DNA from: Reticulitermes speratus
Taxonomy: Eukaryota; Arthropoda; Insecta; Blattodea; Rhinotermitidae
DNA length: 64,000 nt
Direction: 5' to 3'
NCBI GenBank assembly: GCA_021186555.1
Contig: JAJKFL010000005.1
Coordinates: forward strand, 54,222,635-54,286,634
The translations under genes and the position numbers were made by a program. Under the pieces are notes generated by a model. It worked only from the letters and a program-made list of their open reading frames with translations, was not told where the DNA came from and did no database searches. Shown here one piece after another: positions 11,040 through 23,638 of the stretch; the first letter of the stretch is position 1; every line of letters begins with the position of its first letter.

Positions 11040-14000
11040 ATGGAGCGCTGGTCAGGTCGTGTTGCTGTGGTAACAGGAGCAAGCAGCGGCATTGGAGCAG
11101 CGATCGCCGCAGAACTCGCCAAGAAGGGGCTCAAAGTGGTCGGACTGGCTCGCAGAGTGGAAAGAGTGCAGGTACGCGATTGTCAGTTATCGTGCGGCTA
11201 CTGTTCTGGGAATGCGGACACCAGAACAGTCGCACTTTACAATTTAATGGAGTCGTACTTCGAAATTACCTGCCCTCAAAACAATGTCCCACGAATGTGG
11301 AGGTGGAGGTCCAGCTCCTACCGTTCCATTGAGGCGGATCATTTCAAGATGTACAAATGTAATCGTTCGTGCAGCTTTATGTATGACAACTCACTGCGTT
11401 GTACTACAGAGCTACAGACAATACAAACAGCAATATTTACTAACACAACAAATGCTTTGTAAATAAACGTAGCAACATGTTTCGGCTTTACGCTACGCCA
11501 TCACTAGATACAGAAAATATATGCAGATGAAATTTATGGGATGAATTTTATGTTTGCTGAAACGAGAACCCAGATCTGAACCTCACACTGATATTACCTG
11601 CAGTATTATTTATCGTTGGTGTAAATTGTATGGATTGAAGCTGAGCTGTGAGTTTGAATTGTGACTACTTTGTGGACAAGGAAATGTTGGATTTTCTGGG
11701 ATAACTTTCTAATCCAGAAGTATTTGTTTTTCCATGTCATGTCGTGTCGTTTTTTAGTACCTATCGGGATGAGCACACGGCATCATATCCAACGAGGTGC
11801 TTAAGACTGTACTGTTGTTAATGTTGAAAGAACAGAAAAGTATAGCTTCGAATTGCCGTTTAAGGGTTTAACAGTTCTGCCGACTGAAATGGGCAAAGAC
11901 AATTAAATCCAGAGGCTTTCATGGTAAAAAGAAATAGTATAACCTAGTCAGTAGGAAGTGCCGATCCCACTGGTCCTGCGGTCTAAGGCGTGGGTCTTCG
12001 GCCGCTCGCTTACTAGGATCGTGGGTTCGAATCCAACGGGGGGCATGGATGTCTGTCTGTTGTGAGTGTTGTGTGTTGTCAGGTAGAGGTCTCTGCGACG
12101 AGCTGGTCCCTCGTCCAGAGGAGTCCTACCGACTGTGGTGTGTCTCAAATGTGTGTGATCATGAAACCTCGACGAAACGAGGAGGCCCAGGCCCTGGCCC
12201 ATATAAGGCTGTCGAGCAATAGAAAAAAAAAGTCAGTAGGAAATCTAGTACTTAAGATGCACCTCTTATTGCTAATGTCAGGTAAGGAGGTGCGGTTAAA
12301 TCATTAGACCTTTTAGTCGAGACATAAACAAATAAAATAGCAGCAGACGCATTCAACCCGTACGATACCACAATATGCACGCTTGTTCGGAGATAATGAG
12401 CTTCACTGTGTTCCAGGAACTGTCCAAATCTCTGCAGTCTGCAACAGGTAAACTGCACGCGGTAAAATGTGACGTCACAAACGAGTCCGATGTTCTGGCG
12501 GCCTTCAAGTGGGTCAAGGACAACCTCGGAGGGGTGGACATTCTCATAAACAACGCTGCCGTACTATACGACACGTCTCTTACTGGTACGTAGCCGCAGC
12601 ATTTCCAAGATATTGGCCCTCTGATTTAATCAGCCCTGCATTGTCAGCCTCGGTGCATTGTACAGACCTATAATTATTCACACGTTGCCGGCCCGCAGTG
12701 CGCTGTGCGTTCGTGTCTAAAGTTTACATGGATGTGCCGGACGTGGGCGAAGCGGACAGTGGCCGAGGTGTTCAATCCTTATAATATTGTTTTGCCTGCA
12801 GTTCTGTCTTCATCATTTGCTATTTGATTTTGAAACGGAAAACAAATTGTCCATGCGCGAGATAATAAGTTAAACATGGCTGGTAAAATTGAACTAATTT
12901 CAAAGAGAATGGGACACCTGACTTTGATTTTTAGACATAAGATCGAACTGATATATTTCATCCACGCCCCGGCTGTTCTTATCCTCGTTATACTTTCGAC
13001 AGCAGTAGGCGAACACAGAGCCGGTACTAGAGTCCTAATAACATTCAGCGAGGGGAATGTCAGTCGCTGTGTGCCATGTCGTTGTGATTACGTCACTATG
13101 TACAATAATGTTTTGTGGGCTGTCACATCTTCTAAATATACCTTGAAGAACACGTGTCTACTTTACTGCATGTAGATACATTTATACCAGATAACTCCGT
13201 GTCACGTGACAGATGACATCATAGTTAATTTTAATCTCTAATCTGGTCTCATTCTAGTAAATGATTACAACACTGTAGCATAGATTCAAAATAAACTGGC
13301 ATTGCAGAACGCAATTACCGTGGCCTTCATGTGGAGGTATGGATCCAGTCATACACAATGGCTCTTCATGTAACTGCACACCTTCACGTCCCTGCCGATA
13401 TACCCTGCCTGCAGAATGAACCCCCGGTACACACCTAACAGAAGGCTCGGTGGGCCCCACAGCTGCTACTGACATCTAGGATAATAAAGAAACATCTTGC
13501 CCCTCCAGAAACTGCCAGCCAACTCCCTCCCCATCTAGTCACAACACTGACTACGCTATCCCGGCTACCGTCAATAGCGCAGTCACATCCGATACTTTGA
13601 CTTGTCACAAGTATTTTCTCTTCTTTCCTAGGTGGCTCAACAGAAGAGCTAAAGAAAATGCTGGATGTAAACGTACTGGGTCTCAGCGTCTGCACAAAAC
13701 TAGCGTTTCAGTCCATGAAGGAGAGGGGGGTTGATGACGGCCACATCATTCATATTAACAGGTTGGACAGGCTGTAAAGTCTAAGCTTTGCACTTAGCAT
13801 GACATACTTGGTTTATGGACTTTGTACATTGTCTGCTGTTCTGATCGGAGCAGAGCTTTTTGGAAGAGGATGTTCGCTGTGTTCGTACAAAAGCTGAGTG
13901 ACACCTGCTGTCTTTGGCCTCCTAAACAGATCCTAACATATTTATAAAGTGCAGCTGATATTTCGTACCTACAAGTAGTACACCCGACTGACTTCAATTG

Positions 14001-15612
14001 CTCATCAGTAAGCACACGATTTCTGCCACATTTGGACCCACACTGGGCAGTTATCAGTGTACATGCCAACGCATATTCTGGCTTGCTGTAAGTCGTAACA
14101 TGAATTTGTGTAACTCGCATATATCGCATTTTAAATTCTGCTAAATAAATTAAAGTTACGTAGCACATTTGTTTGTGTCGTTGGGCACCAAGTGCACTTA
14201 TATGAGATATCAAGCTTTCGAACATTTTAAGATACGGAGTGCGTTCTTCCAGGGTATTATGCTGTGCTAACCTGACTACATAGAGTAGCATCCAAAAGAT
14301 AGTAATCCTCAGGTGCATTCAATTACATTCCCAAAATTTCCTTTAATTATCAAAAAATTTGTAGTAGTCTAGAAATCCCCCAAGTCTTTTATAAAACAAA
14401 TCAGTACCGTATACACAAGGGCCCGTCTCCTGTCCCTATTCACAGCCAGATCAAACCAAAGCACCTGTGTTTACAAACGTGCAGTAAAAGCTACTTTGTT
14501 GCACAAATTGTGGCTATCACTTACGGAAAGCTAATCTCAGCCACCTGCCTCTGCAAGTCACTAACCTCGCCACAGAAAGACCCTCGTCCAGTGTCCGAAC
14601 AGTTACCTTCTGATCGGTATGACGCTGACAGTCAGACACGTAGCAACGTTAAATGCAATATATCTCCCTCACAAGCATTTGGCAATGGTACAATTTCGTC
14701 ACTTCACTTCAGTCGTTGAACTCAATGCGTCATAAAATCAGCTAATTGCCAATGCGTCCGTCTGTCCGTCTTAATCAGTTCAGCAATTAACTTACATTAT
14801 ACTTGGCTTACAGGGAGCAACAGATATAACTAAATTCGATTTCCATGTACATTTAACAGCATATACATACATAATACATGCATACATACATACGTACATA
14901 CATACATACGTACATACGTACATACATACATACGTACATACATACGTAATACAAACATACTCGTACATACGTACGTACATACATACATACATACGTACAT
15001 ACATACATACGTACGTACCTACATACATACATACATACATACACACACACACATACACACACATACATACATACGTACCTACATACATACATACATACAC
15101 ACACACACATAAATTCACACACATACATACATATATACATGCATACATACATACGTAGAGACATACATACACACACATTCACACACATATATACACACAT
15201 ACATACATACATATACATACATATATACATACGCACGTACATACATAAATACATACACACACATACACATACATACATACATACACACATACATACATAC
15301 ACACACACACATACATACATATACATACATACATACATACATACGTACATACATACATACATATATACATGCATACATACATACATACGTAGAGACATAC
15401 ATACACAGACATTCACAAACATACATACACACATACATACATACATATATACATACGTACGTACATACATACATACACATACATACATACATACATACAC
15501 ACATACATATATACATATATATACATACATACGTGCATACATACATACATATATACATGCATACATACATACGTAGAGACATACATACACACATTCACAA
15601 ACATACATACAC

Positions 15613-15643
<31 letters not shown>

Positions 15644-17725
15644 CATACATATATATATACGTAAGTACATACATACATACATACACATACATACATACAT
15701 ACATACACACATACATACATATATATACATACATACGTACATACATACATACATATATACATGCATACATACGTACGTAGAGACATACATACACACACAT
15801 TCACAAACATACATACACACATACATACATACATATACAAACATATATACATACATATATATACATACATACGTACATACATACATACATACAAGCACAT
15901 CTATATACAACAATCTTACTGCCATGTCACCTCTATGACCGATATTGCCAACCTGCCAGGGCGCTTCTACAGACGTGAAATTTACTCGGCAATGTTGCCA
16001 ATACTGCGTCAGTTTTTGCAGGCATTTTGAATATTGAAGCCGAATATTTCCTTTTAATTATGTCAACATGTGTCAGTTTAATTTGTTAATTTGAGCGTCA
16101 TTCCTGTTTAAAATTTCAGTGTGACAGTAGCCAGTCCCGGGACAATTTTAATAATAGAAATAATTAATGAAGTATAACTACATTCAGCAAACACGCACTT
16201 TATTTCCTAGTGTCATCACATTTCAAGCAGTGCTCTGTCTTCGTACATCATGCAGATTTTTGTTATATGTATTTTTGTTTTGCACGCACAGTGTACTTGG
16301 CCATATACCTCCTCTAGAATTCTTTGCCATGTACACTGCAACAAAGCATGCCGTGACAGCGCTAACTGAGGGCCTTCGCAAAGAAATTATCAAACTGAAG
16401 TCTAAAATTCGTGTCACAGTAACTATCGTTATACACTATAACAGGATACTTGTGTAGCGCCTACTAATCCTTTATCATCTACTGTCTATGTAATTTTTCC
16501 AACTAGTTGACTAAGAAATATTTGTTTTATAGGTTTAAGGCTTTCAAGTATGAAATTTATGTAATACGACTTTAAAAATCTTTTATTCCTACCCTATAAA
16601 TGACAAAAAATAACTAACCGGTTACACATAGTTACTGAAATTAATGTTGCTTATAGCGTGAAGCCACTTTATATCACCCTGTATAATTGTCACTGCCCTT
16701 TAAGAAGTTAACTTCTACGTCACGCTCCTAATATTAACTTTTCAGAGTCTCAGTCCTGGACTGGTGAAGACCGAAATGCCTCCAAAAGAGTTTCTGGAAA
16801 ACAACCCAGCATTGGAGCCCGAAGATATTGCTGATGGCGTTTTGTACGTTTTGGGTACTCCACCTCATGTTCAGGTACGTCGAACTGTGAGTACATAAAC
16901 TGTAACAAGTCACATGTTATATCATATTGGTGACAACCGCACCCGATCTGCATGTAGTGGACGATACACAAATGTCTTCTTGCTGGGCATCCAACCCAAG
17001 GTGTCCAAATATTTTAACTGAATTTTCGGTATTTCTCACTGTAAATCCGTGTGCTCAGGTAGGTAAGTACCTACACTGCAGAGGAACCTACTACTTCCGT
17101 CTTAACTCTTCCACCTTGAAGATGGAAGCAGGAAATAAGAGAGGCATCATATCCACCAAACTACACGGCTGTAAATTCCCAAACACTGTATCCCTAAGAC
17201 TCCCCGCCTCCTATGCCGATAAATTCGTGCATTTCTGCTCGTCCCTAGTGTAAACACTTATATTTGTATCATCCCGTAACTTTATCCATATTCACTTTAT
17301 CATTCTTTCAGTTTTATCAATACTCTGTACTGTTCCTTCTTGCATTCCTCCTAAACGTCTTTAAGTCACCACTTCCTATTCATTCGCCCTCCCTATCCAA
17401 TACTGAACCACCTTATTTTCGCCTTACTACCTTACCCTGAAGATAACAGCAGCATCTTCCTCACCAATATTGCTATACAAGCACCACATTACACGGCTTC
17501 AAGTTCCAGAAGACGGTAATCCTTAAATACATCTTTATTGATTTAGCTACTGTGTCTTACATACATATACTGATGATACACTAACAGCATGAAGATATAA
17601 AGTGATATATTGTAATGGAAGTACTCCTATAACTTGTTGCTTATTTACGCCGTGTTTGATGTCATGTGTTCTCTTCTTTACAGGTGTTAGAGTTGAGCAT
17701 AATACCTAATGGGCAGATATTGTGA
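11040..17725 (+). CDS. SDR copy B, farnesol-dehydrogenase/DHRS11-like
   Basis: Six exons: 11040-11171, 12417-12585, 13632-13761, 16292-16418, 16746-16874, 17684-17725; 729 nt, 242 residues, open throughout. Classical SDR fold, NAD(P)(H)-dependent oxidoreductase, presumably cytosolic. Visible motifs: TGASSGIG (12-19), basic ARR after the second strand (NADP preference, inferred), D63, NNAA (89-92; NNAG is usual), N114, catalytic S144, Y158 and K162 in YTATK, then SPGLVKTEM (189-197). Exon phases 0, 1, 2, 0, 0. Intron 3 splits the S144 codon. The start MERWSGRV is used because all paralogues share it; an in-frame ATG further up exists here but not in C or D. The intron 4 donor is GTAACT. Intron 1 carries a SINE, intron 3 a CATA array. 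Farnesol or a related alcohol/carbonyl as substrate is an inference from family resemblance. Confidence 0.85.
11960..12230 (+). mobile_element. tRNA-derived SINE in intron 1 of copy B
   Basis: Same family and same site as the SINE at 513-780: B box GGTTCGAATCC at 12024-12034, A tail at about 12222-12230, target duplication at 11946-11959 and 12231-12244 (one mismatch). It was therefore inherited through the A/B duplication. Confidence 0.85.
12586..13631. other. intron 2 of copy B (no gene)
   Basis: A 99-codon open frame at 12876-13175 recurs in C and E, but it is frame-broken in A and D and differs mainly at amino-acid-changing sites, so I do not call it a gene. Confidence 0.5.
14380..14480. 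repeat. relic of a dispersed repeat in intron 3 of copy B
   Basis: Homologous to the relic at about 2920-3060 in copy A and, more distantly, to 48590-48800. Confidence 0.4.
14859..15908. repeat. CATA microsatellite, intron 3 of copy B
   Basis: About 1.05 kb of imperfect CATA units with blocks of CACA and TATA variants that recur roughly every 180-200 bp (each with ...CGTAGAGACATACATAC...), so larger pieces have been duplicated inside it. Twice the length of the array in copy A. Confidence 0.95.
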
Positions 17726-18075
17726 ATTACTTTACACACATTTAATATGTGACAATGATTCCATAGTGACCACGGAAAATGAGTGCATTGTTCAGCTAGT
17801 CGCCTTATGTAATGTTATTCCACAACAATTTCTCCTTTTGTAATTTAAAGCTGACTGCAAGAAGCCAAAACAACGTAACTGATTCAGCAACACAGGATAA
17901 TGGAGAAGTTAGTCAGTATTTACAGAGTTCATTGAGACTTGTAACAATCATGTAACATTGTACGGTACTTTTTGCAGCAATAATATTTCAATTCTGTATG
18001 TATATACTCGCTGACCCAGCATCCTAATGTGCAATTGTAAAGTCAGCACAATTACATAGCTGCACTCATTCACTT

Positions 18076-18085
18076 AATAAATAAA
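18076..18085 (+). promoter_or_regulatory. candidate polyadenylation signal, copy B
   Basis: AATAAATAAA about 350 bases after the stop codon; same position as in copies A, C and E. Confidence 0.35.
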
Positions 18086-18918
18086 GGTACATCAGTGAAT
18101 GTAATATCTTAATGTAGGAGACATAATGTACATCAGCGGACTTACAAACGTCATTAGCAGCTGAAGTGCATCCAGCTGACGGACTGCATCTGCCTAGACA
18201 ACAGACGAGGGAACGCCAAGACCAAGAGTGTCAAGAGGGGAGGACAAAGTTTGTAAACAAACAGTACAATAATAAAGAACAGACGTCATTGTGACGCTTC
18301 TTGTCACGTAAGGCGTGCAGCTGTGCACAGTCTGAGGCATTAGCACAGCTTCATGAACGTGGGAAATGAAAAGACGAAGCACAGAGCAGCGAACTTCCTG
18401 GAGAGATTTCAGCTTGTTGGCTTTAGTTGATTTAATGCAGCTCCAAACAACTGCGACGTGCCCATCTACGTCTTATTTATGTAAAATATAGTGTTAATGG
18501 ACAGTCAAGGGGTTAGGGGTGAGGGAAGAACACCTTACAGTATTAGAAGTACACAAACTTTACAAAAATCTAGAAGCCAACTCCAAATTATAGACGCTAG
18601 AAAGGTGACACAATTCAATGCTGAGGACCCACAATTCTGTACTGACCTGTGAACCTCGCTCTTATCTGAGGCTCACTGCTCGGTGAATGCGAACTGATAA
18701 ACATTTTTGTATGTAAGGGAGAAAAACTGCTATGATTTTGCTGAAAGCGACCAGGCGCCAGCACTTTGTGCACCCCTGTTCCACATACCATATATACACG
18801 CATACAACAGCCTGATATCACTCTCCACACATACAAACACGCAGCATTGTTGCGCTTTCGGCACAACAGGTAAACATACTGACCACCGTTCCCTGTGCAT
18901 TCCTCCCGTTTCCACGTC

Positions 18919-18961
18919 TGCCCTGAAGATGGAGGTAATATGTTCCTCCGAAACGATGGTA
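18919..18961 (+). ncRNA. hammerhead-ribozyme-like core, degenerate (spacer B/C)
   Basis: CTGAAGA at 18923-18929, stem II GGAGG/CCTCC, GAAA at 18950-18953, then C-GATG-G-TA. Stem I is not complementary. Homologue of 6955-6997. Confidence 0.4.
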
Positions 18962-19342
18962 TCCACGTAACAAATGCACGATGACACAACTCAAAACATT
19001 ACATCACGAAGACAGAGCAACTGCTTATTCGTGTAACTATATGTGCTAGTCTAAACCGTCCGGTCACGTACGTACAGACAAGCACAAGCTAACTGCTAAA
19101 CCCAACAACAACAATGGAAGTTCAGTAAACGAATGTCGTTAATAAGAAGGTTTCGTTAACATGCCTGCCTGTGTGTTTGACTGTCACAGTGCTCCACTTT
19201 TAACAACAAGCTAGTTACAGCTGACCAACACCTGCGGTCAGGTGGTTCAGAAACGTCTACCTGTACAATGTTGGCACCCCTACACCACGCTGTAAGATAC
19301 ACCTTAATAGACTACAGAATTCGTATTAATAAAGGCGACAAT

Positions 19343-19390
19343 GTGTTCTCTGGAGTCAGCGACAGGTAAACTGTGCGCTGTCAAACATCT
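19343..19390 (+). pseudogene. relic of SDR exon 2 in spacer B/C
   Basis: Same 16-base loss as the relic at 7378, which again pairs the A and B units. Confidence 0.55.
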
Positions 19391-20828
19391 AAATGTCATA
19401 AAAAACGCCGTCTTAAGACGGAAATCTTACATTCAAGAGCGGTATTCACTTTATCTTGAAACAGACCTGTAACCAAGGACATAGAGCGAAGATCTATATA
19501 ATATCGCCTCTAATAGTCTGAGAATCTGTAACGCGGAAAAAAAATTTAGACACTGGCAGAAACAATACCGATTGAACATCTACAGTTCATTCCTCATACA
19601 GTTGTCACTTACAGGTTGTTAATTTTCACCACTGCCTTTAGACAACATGTCACACATTTCGGGACGTTCTTTATAGGAAGCGAAAAGTGTCGGCTTGTGG
19701 AGGAAGTATCCGCTGTTTCGGTTACGGTGAATGCAGTCCGAAAAACAGTATTCTCTGTAGCCAAACACACGTTTTCAAAGCAGGCAGATAAACGAGTCAC
19801 CATTATATGCAACTTTACAATATTTACATTCTGATAACTCTTCTCTACCCTTGCTAGCTATCTGTCAATCACAGTAACTGAAGGACCTATTTCTTATGTA
19901 ATGCAATGACCTAGTTCACACGTGTCACAACGGAGCGTAACAAACACAAGACAGGAATCCGAAATTACACCGGTGTGACCTTCAATTTCATTAATTAATA
20001 TTAATTGCCTCACAGTAAACACATTGTTTCTCCATCACAAAGACCAACTAATTGATGTTCTTTACGAAAATATGCACCATTTATCGGAAATATCATATTT
20101 AAAAAAATACATGTAGAAACTGAGTAAAATTAACAGTTTGTTAAGGTAAGAGCAGGTGGAACATATGGTGACCACTGTGTCATATTAAAGGCTCAAATTG
20201 TAAGACGTCTGTACATTATTTTGCTCCACAGATGTATCAGTTGTTGCGTGGCCTGTGTAAGCCTAATCCAGTACACACACTTCTACACGCAACTGTTACT
20301 TATCGGAGTGTCTGACGCAAGTGCGTACTGAGCATACACATGGTCAAGCACGCACTGTATGTCTGTAAATTGGGTCCAGTTTAAATCCAAACTCCAACAA
20401 AATGGAACGCGATCGTCCACAGCATGACATCACCGCTTGTGTTATCGCCCAACAATATACTTCTGACACCTTACTTTAATTGCGCCTTCATTCCCGCTAC
20501 CAAAAATTAGGCGTAGGTCTCAAAACTGTTATCATGTGAAATTATTAATTTTCTAAAGCCATGTCAGTATGACAGTGCGTAAGGCGGGCAGTGCCTGTGT
20601 GCAGTCTACATGTTGCAGTTAAGCTGTACCACCATCAAGCAGCACACCGCACAGCAATGTACACTGCATTGTTACACAATATTCAGGATCGCAGTTGTGA
20701 GATCGCCCAAGGTCACAACATTTTACTGCATAACAGCATGATTTGCACTGTTCCATAAGGTCGAACTTTCAGTTTAACATACACGAACGTTACACCTTTA
20801 ACGCGAATACGTGGTTATTTTTGCATAA

Positions 20829-20829
<1 letters not shown>

Positions 20830-20862
<33 letters not shown>
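20830..20862. repeat. TA microsatellite
   Basis: Run of about 16 TA units in the spacer, at the site homologous to 8877-8945. Confidence 0.9.
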
Positions 20863-20865
<3 letters not shown>

Positions 20866-21440
20866 TATGAAGGGAAGGACTATCATTGACGTTACGGATG
20901 CTGCGTCATCGTCAATTGCTGAAAGCGAAATGTCACGTGATCACAAATTCATGACCTTGTATTCCACACCGTATAAATCGAGTGGTCTGAACAGTATTTT
21001 TCACCGTCGTGCGTGTGATAGTGTGTGTGTGCTGTGAGGTTCCTGCGAACAGTCGCAGTTGATATCTGTGTGACGACACACCTGGAGTCACTGTAAAGGA
21101 CACGGTGTGAATACGGTAAGAGCTACCGTGAATTGATAATTAGTATGTTCCATATAGATATACAGACATTAAGGTATATGGGGGGAGTGGGAGTACAGGT
21201 CTGTAAATTTCTAATCAAGTCTAGTGGCCAGGTTTAGGTTCCAGCTGATTTCCCCTCTGTGACAGCCGAACATATCATTCGAAGAAGAAGATTTGTGGGC
21301 CCAACAACGGTATGGATCATTTGGACATGATATAAATATTTTGCCCACTTTTCTTAGGAGGCACAGTTCTACCTTCCTCACTTCATTCATTCTGTAGTCT
21401 GTCTTACGACAGGTCCGTAGCCTCTTCCAAAGCGAGTTCT

Positions 21441-22049
21441 TCACAGGGTGCGATCTAGTGCTTCCTTTTTCAATTTCCAGTATCTTTTCTTTTCCTTAAG
21501 GTCATCCAGTAGCTGCTTACGTCTTCTACCTCGTCGTCCCGTCATTTCTATCCTTCCTTCTAACTTTCCTTCAATCACGTGTTTCAGAAGGCTGTTTCTA
21601 CACAAGATGTGACCAATCAAGTTAGCCTTTCTTCTCTTTATTGTATGTAGGATATTCCTCTCCTCCTTGACTCTGTGTAATACTTCTTCATTTCTCACAC
21701 GATCGGTCCAACTGATCTTCTCCATTCTTCTCCAGCACCAAATTTCAAAACTTTCTAGGTATTTCTGATCTACTTTCCGAAGTGTCCACGTTTCAGCACC
21801 ATACAAAGCTATGCTCAAAATGTAGCCCTTTACTAGCTTCTTCCTTAAATGTAATTCCAGTTCGCTGGTGAAAAGATTTTTCTTCTTGTTGAATGCTGTT
21901 TTTGCCATGGCAATTCTGGATTTAATTTCACGTGTACACCTTGCATCACTTGTTATCATGCTACCCAAATGATTGAAATATTCCACCTCCTCCAATTGTT
22001 TTTGATCTATCATAATTTTCATTGGGGATGGTTGCCTTGAGATTTTCAT
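21441..22049 (-). pseudogene. LINE C-terminal region (post-RT), frame 2
   Basis: 202 residues continuing the RT frame after a one-base shift (overlap at 22046-22049). It contains the YFNHLGSM and LYGAETWTLRK signatures and the ESFEIWCWRRMEKISWTDRV block that follow the RT domain in RTE-like elements, then a basic tail. It ends early at a TGA where the fragment at 1-168 has TGG. Confidence 0.8.
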
Positions 22050-23113
22050 ACTTTAGTTTTTCCCACATTCATTTCCATTCCATAGCGTCTTCCAATTTCA
22101 ATTAGTCTATCAACCATGCCCTGCAGCACCGTTTCTTCCCTAGCCAGTAGCACAAGATCATCTGCATATTTCACAGTGCGAGTTACTTGTCCTCCTATTT
22201 TGAAGTCTCCAAACCATTCAAGAGCTTCCTTGGTAAGGTACTCGCTGTATAAGTTGAACAGAATCGGTGACAAGCAGCAACCTTGTCTAACTCCTCTTCC
22301 AATCTTCACACTTCTCGTCTCCCCTTGGTCCAGTCGTATTTTGACACTCTGTTCCATGTACAATTTGCTGATCAATCTTCTTTCGTGCCAGTCTATCCCA
22401 ATTCCTTTTAGGATTTGCATTAATTTGGTCCAGTTGACATGGTCAAATGCCTTCTGCCAGTCTATGAAGCAAGCACACAATTCCTCATCTATGACCAAGG
22501 TTCGTTCTGATATTATTCTCAGCATCCCAATTGCATCCCTAGTTCCTTTTCCTCTTCTAAATCCAAACTGATCTTCTCCAAGTGCATCTTCAATTTTCCT
22601 CTCAATCCTTCTTCTAAGTATTCTCGCTACTATCATTGCTGCATGAGCGATAATGCTGATTGTGCGATGGTCGCTGCATTTTGTAGCTTTGGGCTTCTTC
22701 TTTAAGGCAATCATTGTAACTTCAATAAAATCTCTGGGCCATTCTCCAGTTACATACATGCTGTTGATCATCTGTGTCATTAGCCTTAGACCACCTTCTC
22801 CCAACAATTTGAGTACATCCCCAGGTACATCATCATCTCCTGTAGCCTTCTTAACCCTCATCTCCTTGATAGCTATTTCCACTTCACTTTGCAAAATATA
22901 AGGGCCTTTCTCGTCTTCATCGATTTCATCTTCAGGTTCGACGTCTAGATGTTCTGGTCGATTAGCTCGATCGTAGAGTTCTGTGATATAATTCTCCCAA
23001 ATTTGCAATACTCGTCTCTGATTTATTATTATATTGCCTTGAGAGTCTTCGATGCCAATGTTTTGAATCCCATGGTTTTCTTTCCAACCTAGTTCCTTTG
23101 TCTTCATGTACAT
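22046..23113 (-). pseudogene. LINE reverse transcriptase domain
   Basis: 355 residues. Motif A FIDWQKAFD (216-224, catalytic Asp 218), motif B RQGCCLSPILFNLY (276-289), motif C YADD (316-319). All catalytic aspartates are present, but the reading frame is cut off on both sides, so no functional polyprotein can be made. The apparent start at Met1 is internal to the real polyprotein. Confidence 0.85.
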
Positions 23114-23142
23114 TAAATCATAACGTCATATTCTTTGAAATT

Positions 23143-23626
23143 CTACGATCTCATCGCATATGCTCTACAGATATTCCTTATTGGCGTTGTCCGTGGCTTT
23201 TTCAATTCGTTCCTCAGTCTTCTGTAGTTCTTCCTTCCTTCTTCATTGTTGACATTCTTCCATTTCCTTCGTTCATCCATTTTACTGATCATCTCCTGTG
23301 TAATCCATGGCTTTCTTGCTCTCCTCTCGACTTTTCCAACCAAACCACTCATAGTATCTAACACACATTTCTTAATATTCTTCCACTGCACTTCCACATT
23401 CCCACTTTCACATTTGATTGCACCAAGCTGTTCTTCTAGTCTATCGTGTACTACCTGTCGTTGAGCATATAGCTTCTCCGAATCCCATCTTGGTTTTTTC
23501 TTGTGGAACCTCATGATCTTCTTCAATCTGGTGCAGATCTTTGCAACCAGTAAATTGTGGTCAGAGTCAATATCTGCTCCAGGCAGTGTCTGCACATCCT
23601 TCACACTGTTCCTGAATCGCTGTTTC
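23143..23626 (-). pseudogene. LINE endonuclease C-terminal fragment
   Basis: Open frame encoding the end of an APE-like endonuclease, with the DSDHNLL segment (SDH catalytic motif) near its start, followed by linker sequence. It goes out of frame near 23185. The few codons upstream of 23626 are host spacer, not element. Confidence 0.7.
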
Positions 23627-23638
23627 ACCTTCCTCACT

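Larger units (their letters stand above)
17726..21370. other. spacer between SDR copies B and C, left part
   Basis: Collinear with the A/B spacer. It holds a polyadenylation candidate at 18076-18085, a hammerhead-like core at 18923, the exon 2 relic at 19343 and a TA tract at 20830-20862. No gene. Confidence 0.65.
21383..23626 (-). mobile_element. 5'-truncated RTE-like LINE, dead copy
   Basis: Flanked by a 12-bp target duplication ACCTTCCTCACT (21371-21382 and 23627-23638); the site is empty in spacers A/B, C/D and D/E. Reading on the minus strand: end of an APE-type endonuclease (DSDHNLL near 23560), reverse transcriptase (22046-23113), basic C-terminal region (21441-22049), GAAT-type tail at the left end. 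About 2.24 kb, so the element lacks its 5' part. Breaks: a frameshift and two stop codons between endonuclease and RT (about 23110-23190), a frameshift at 22046-22049, and a TGG-to-TGA stop near 21441. RTE/BovB-like affiliation is judged from domain order and the short repeat tail. Confidence 0.9.

Noticed and set aside
12876..13175. 99-codon open frame in intron 2, recurring in copies C (25558-25857) and E (42790-43089)
   Set aside because: It is broken by frameshift in A and D, and differences between B, C and E mostly change amino acids, as expected for neutral intron sequence shared by recent duplication.
14853..15925. Long open frames rich in Tyr, Met, Cys and Val on the minus strand (up to 315 codons)
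   Set aside because: They are translations of the CATA microsatellite; several frames on both strands are open at once.
19616..19834. 72-codon open frame in spacers B/C and C/D (30348-30566)
   Set aside because: It is not open in the homologous A/B and D/E spacers and has no recognisable domain.
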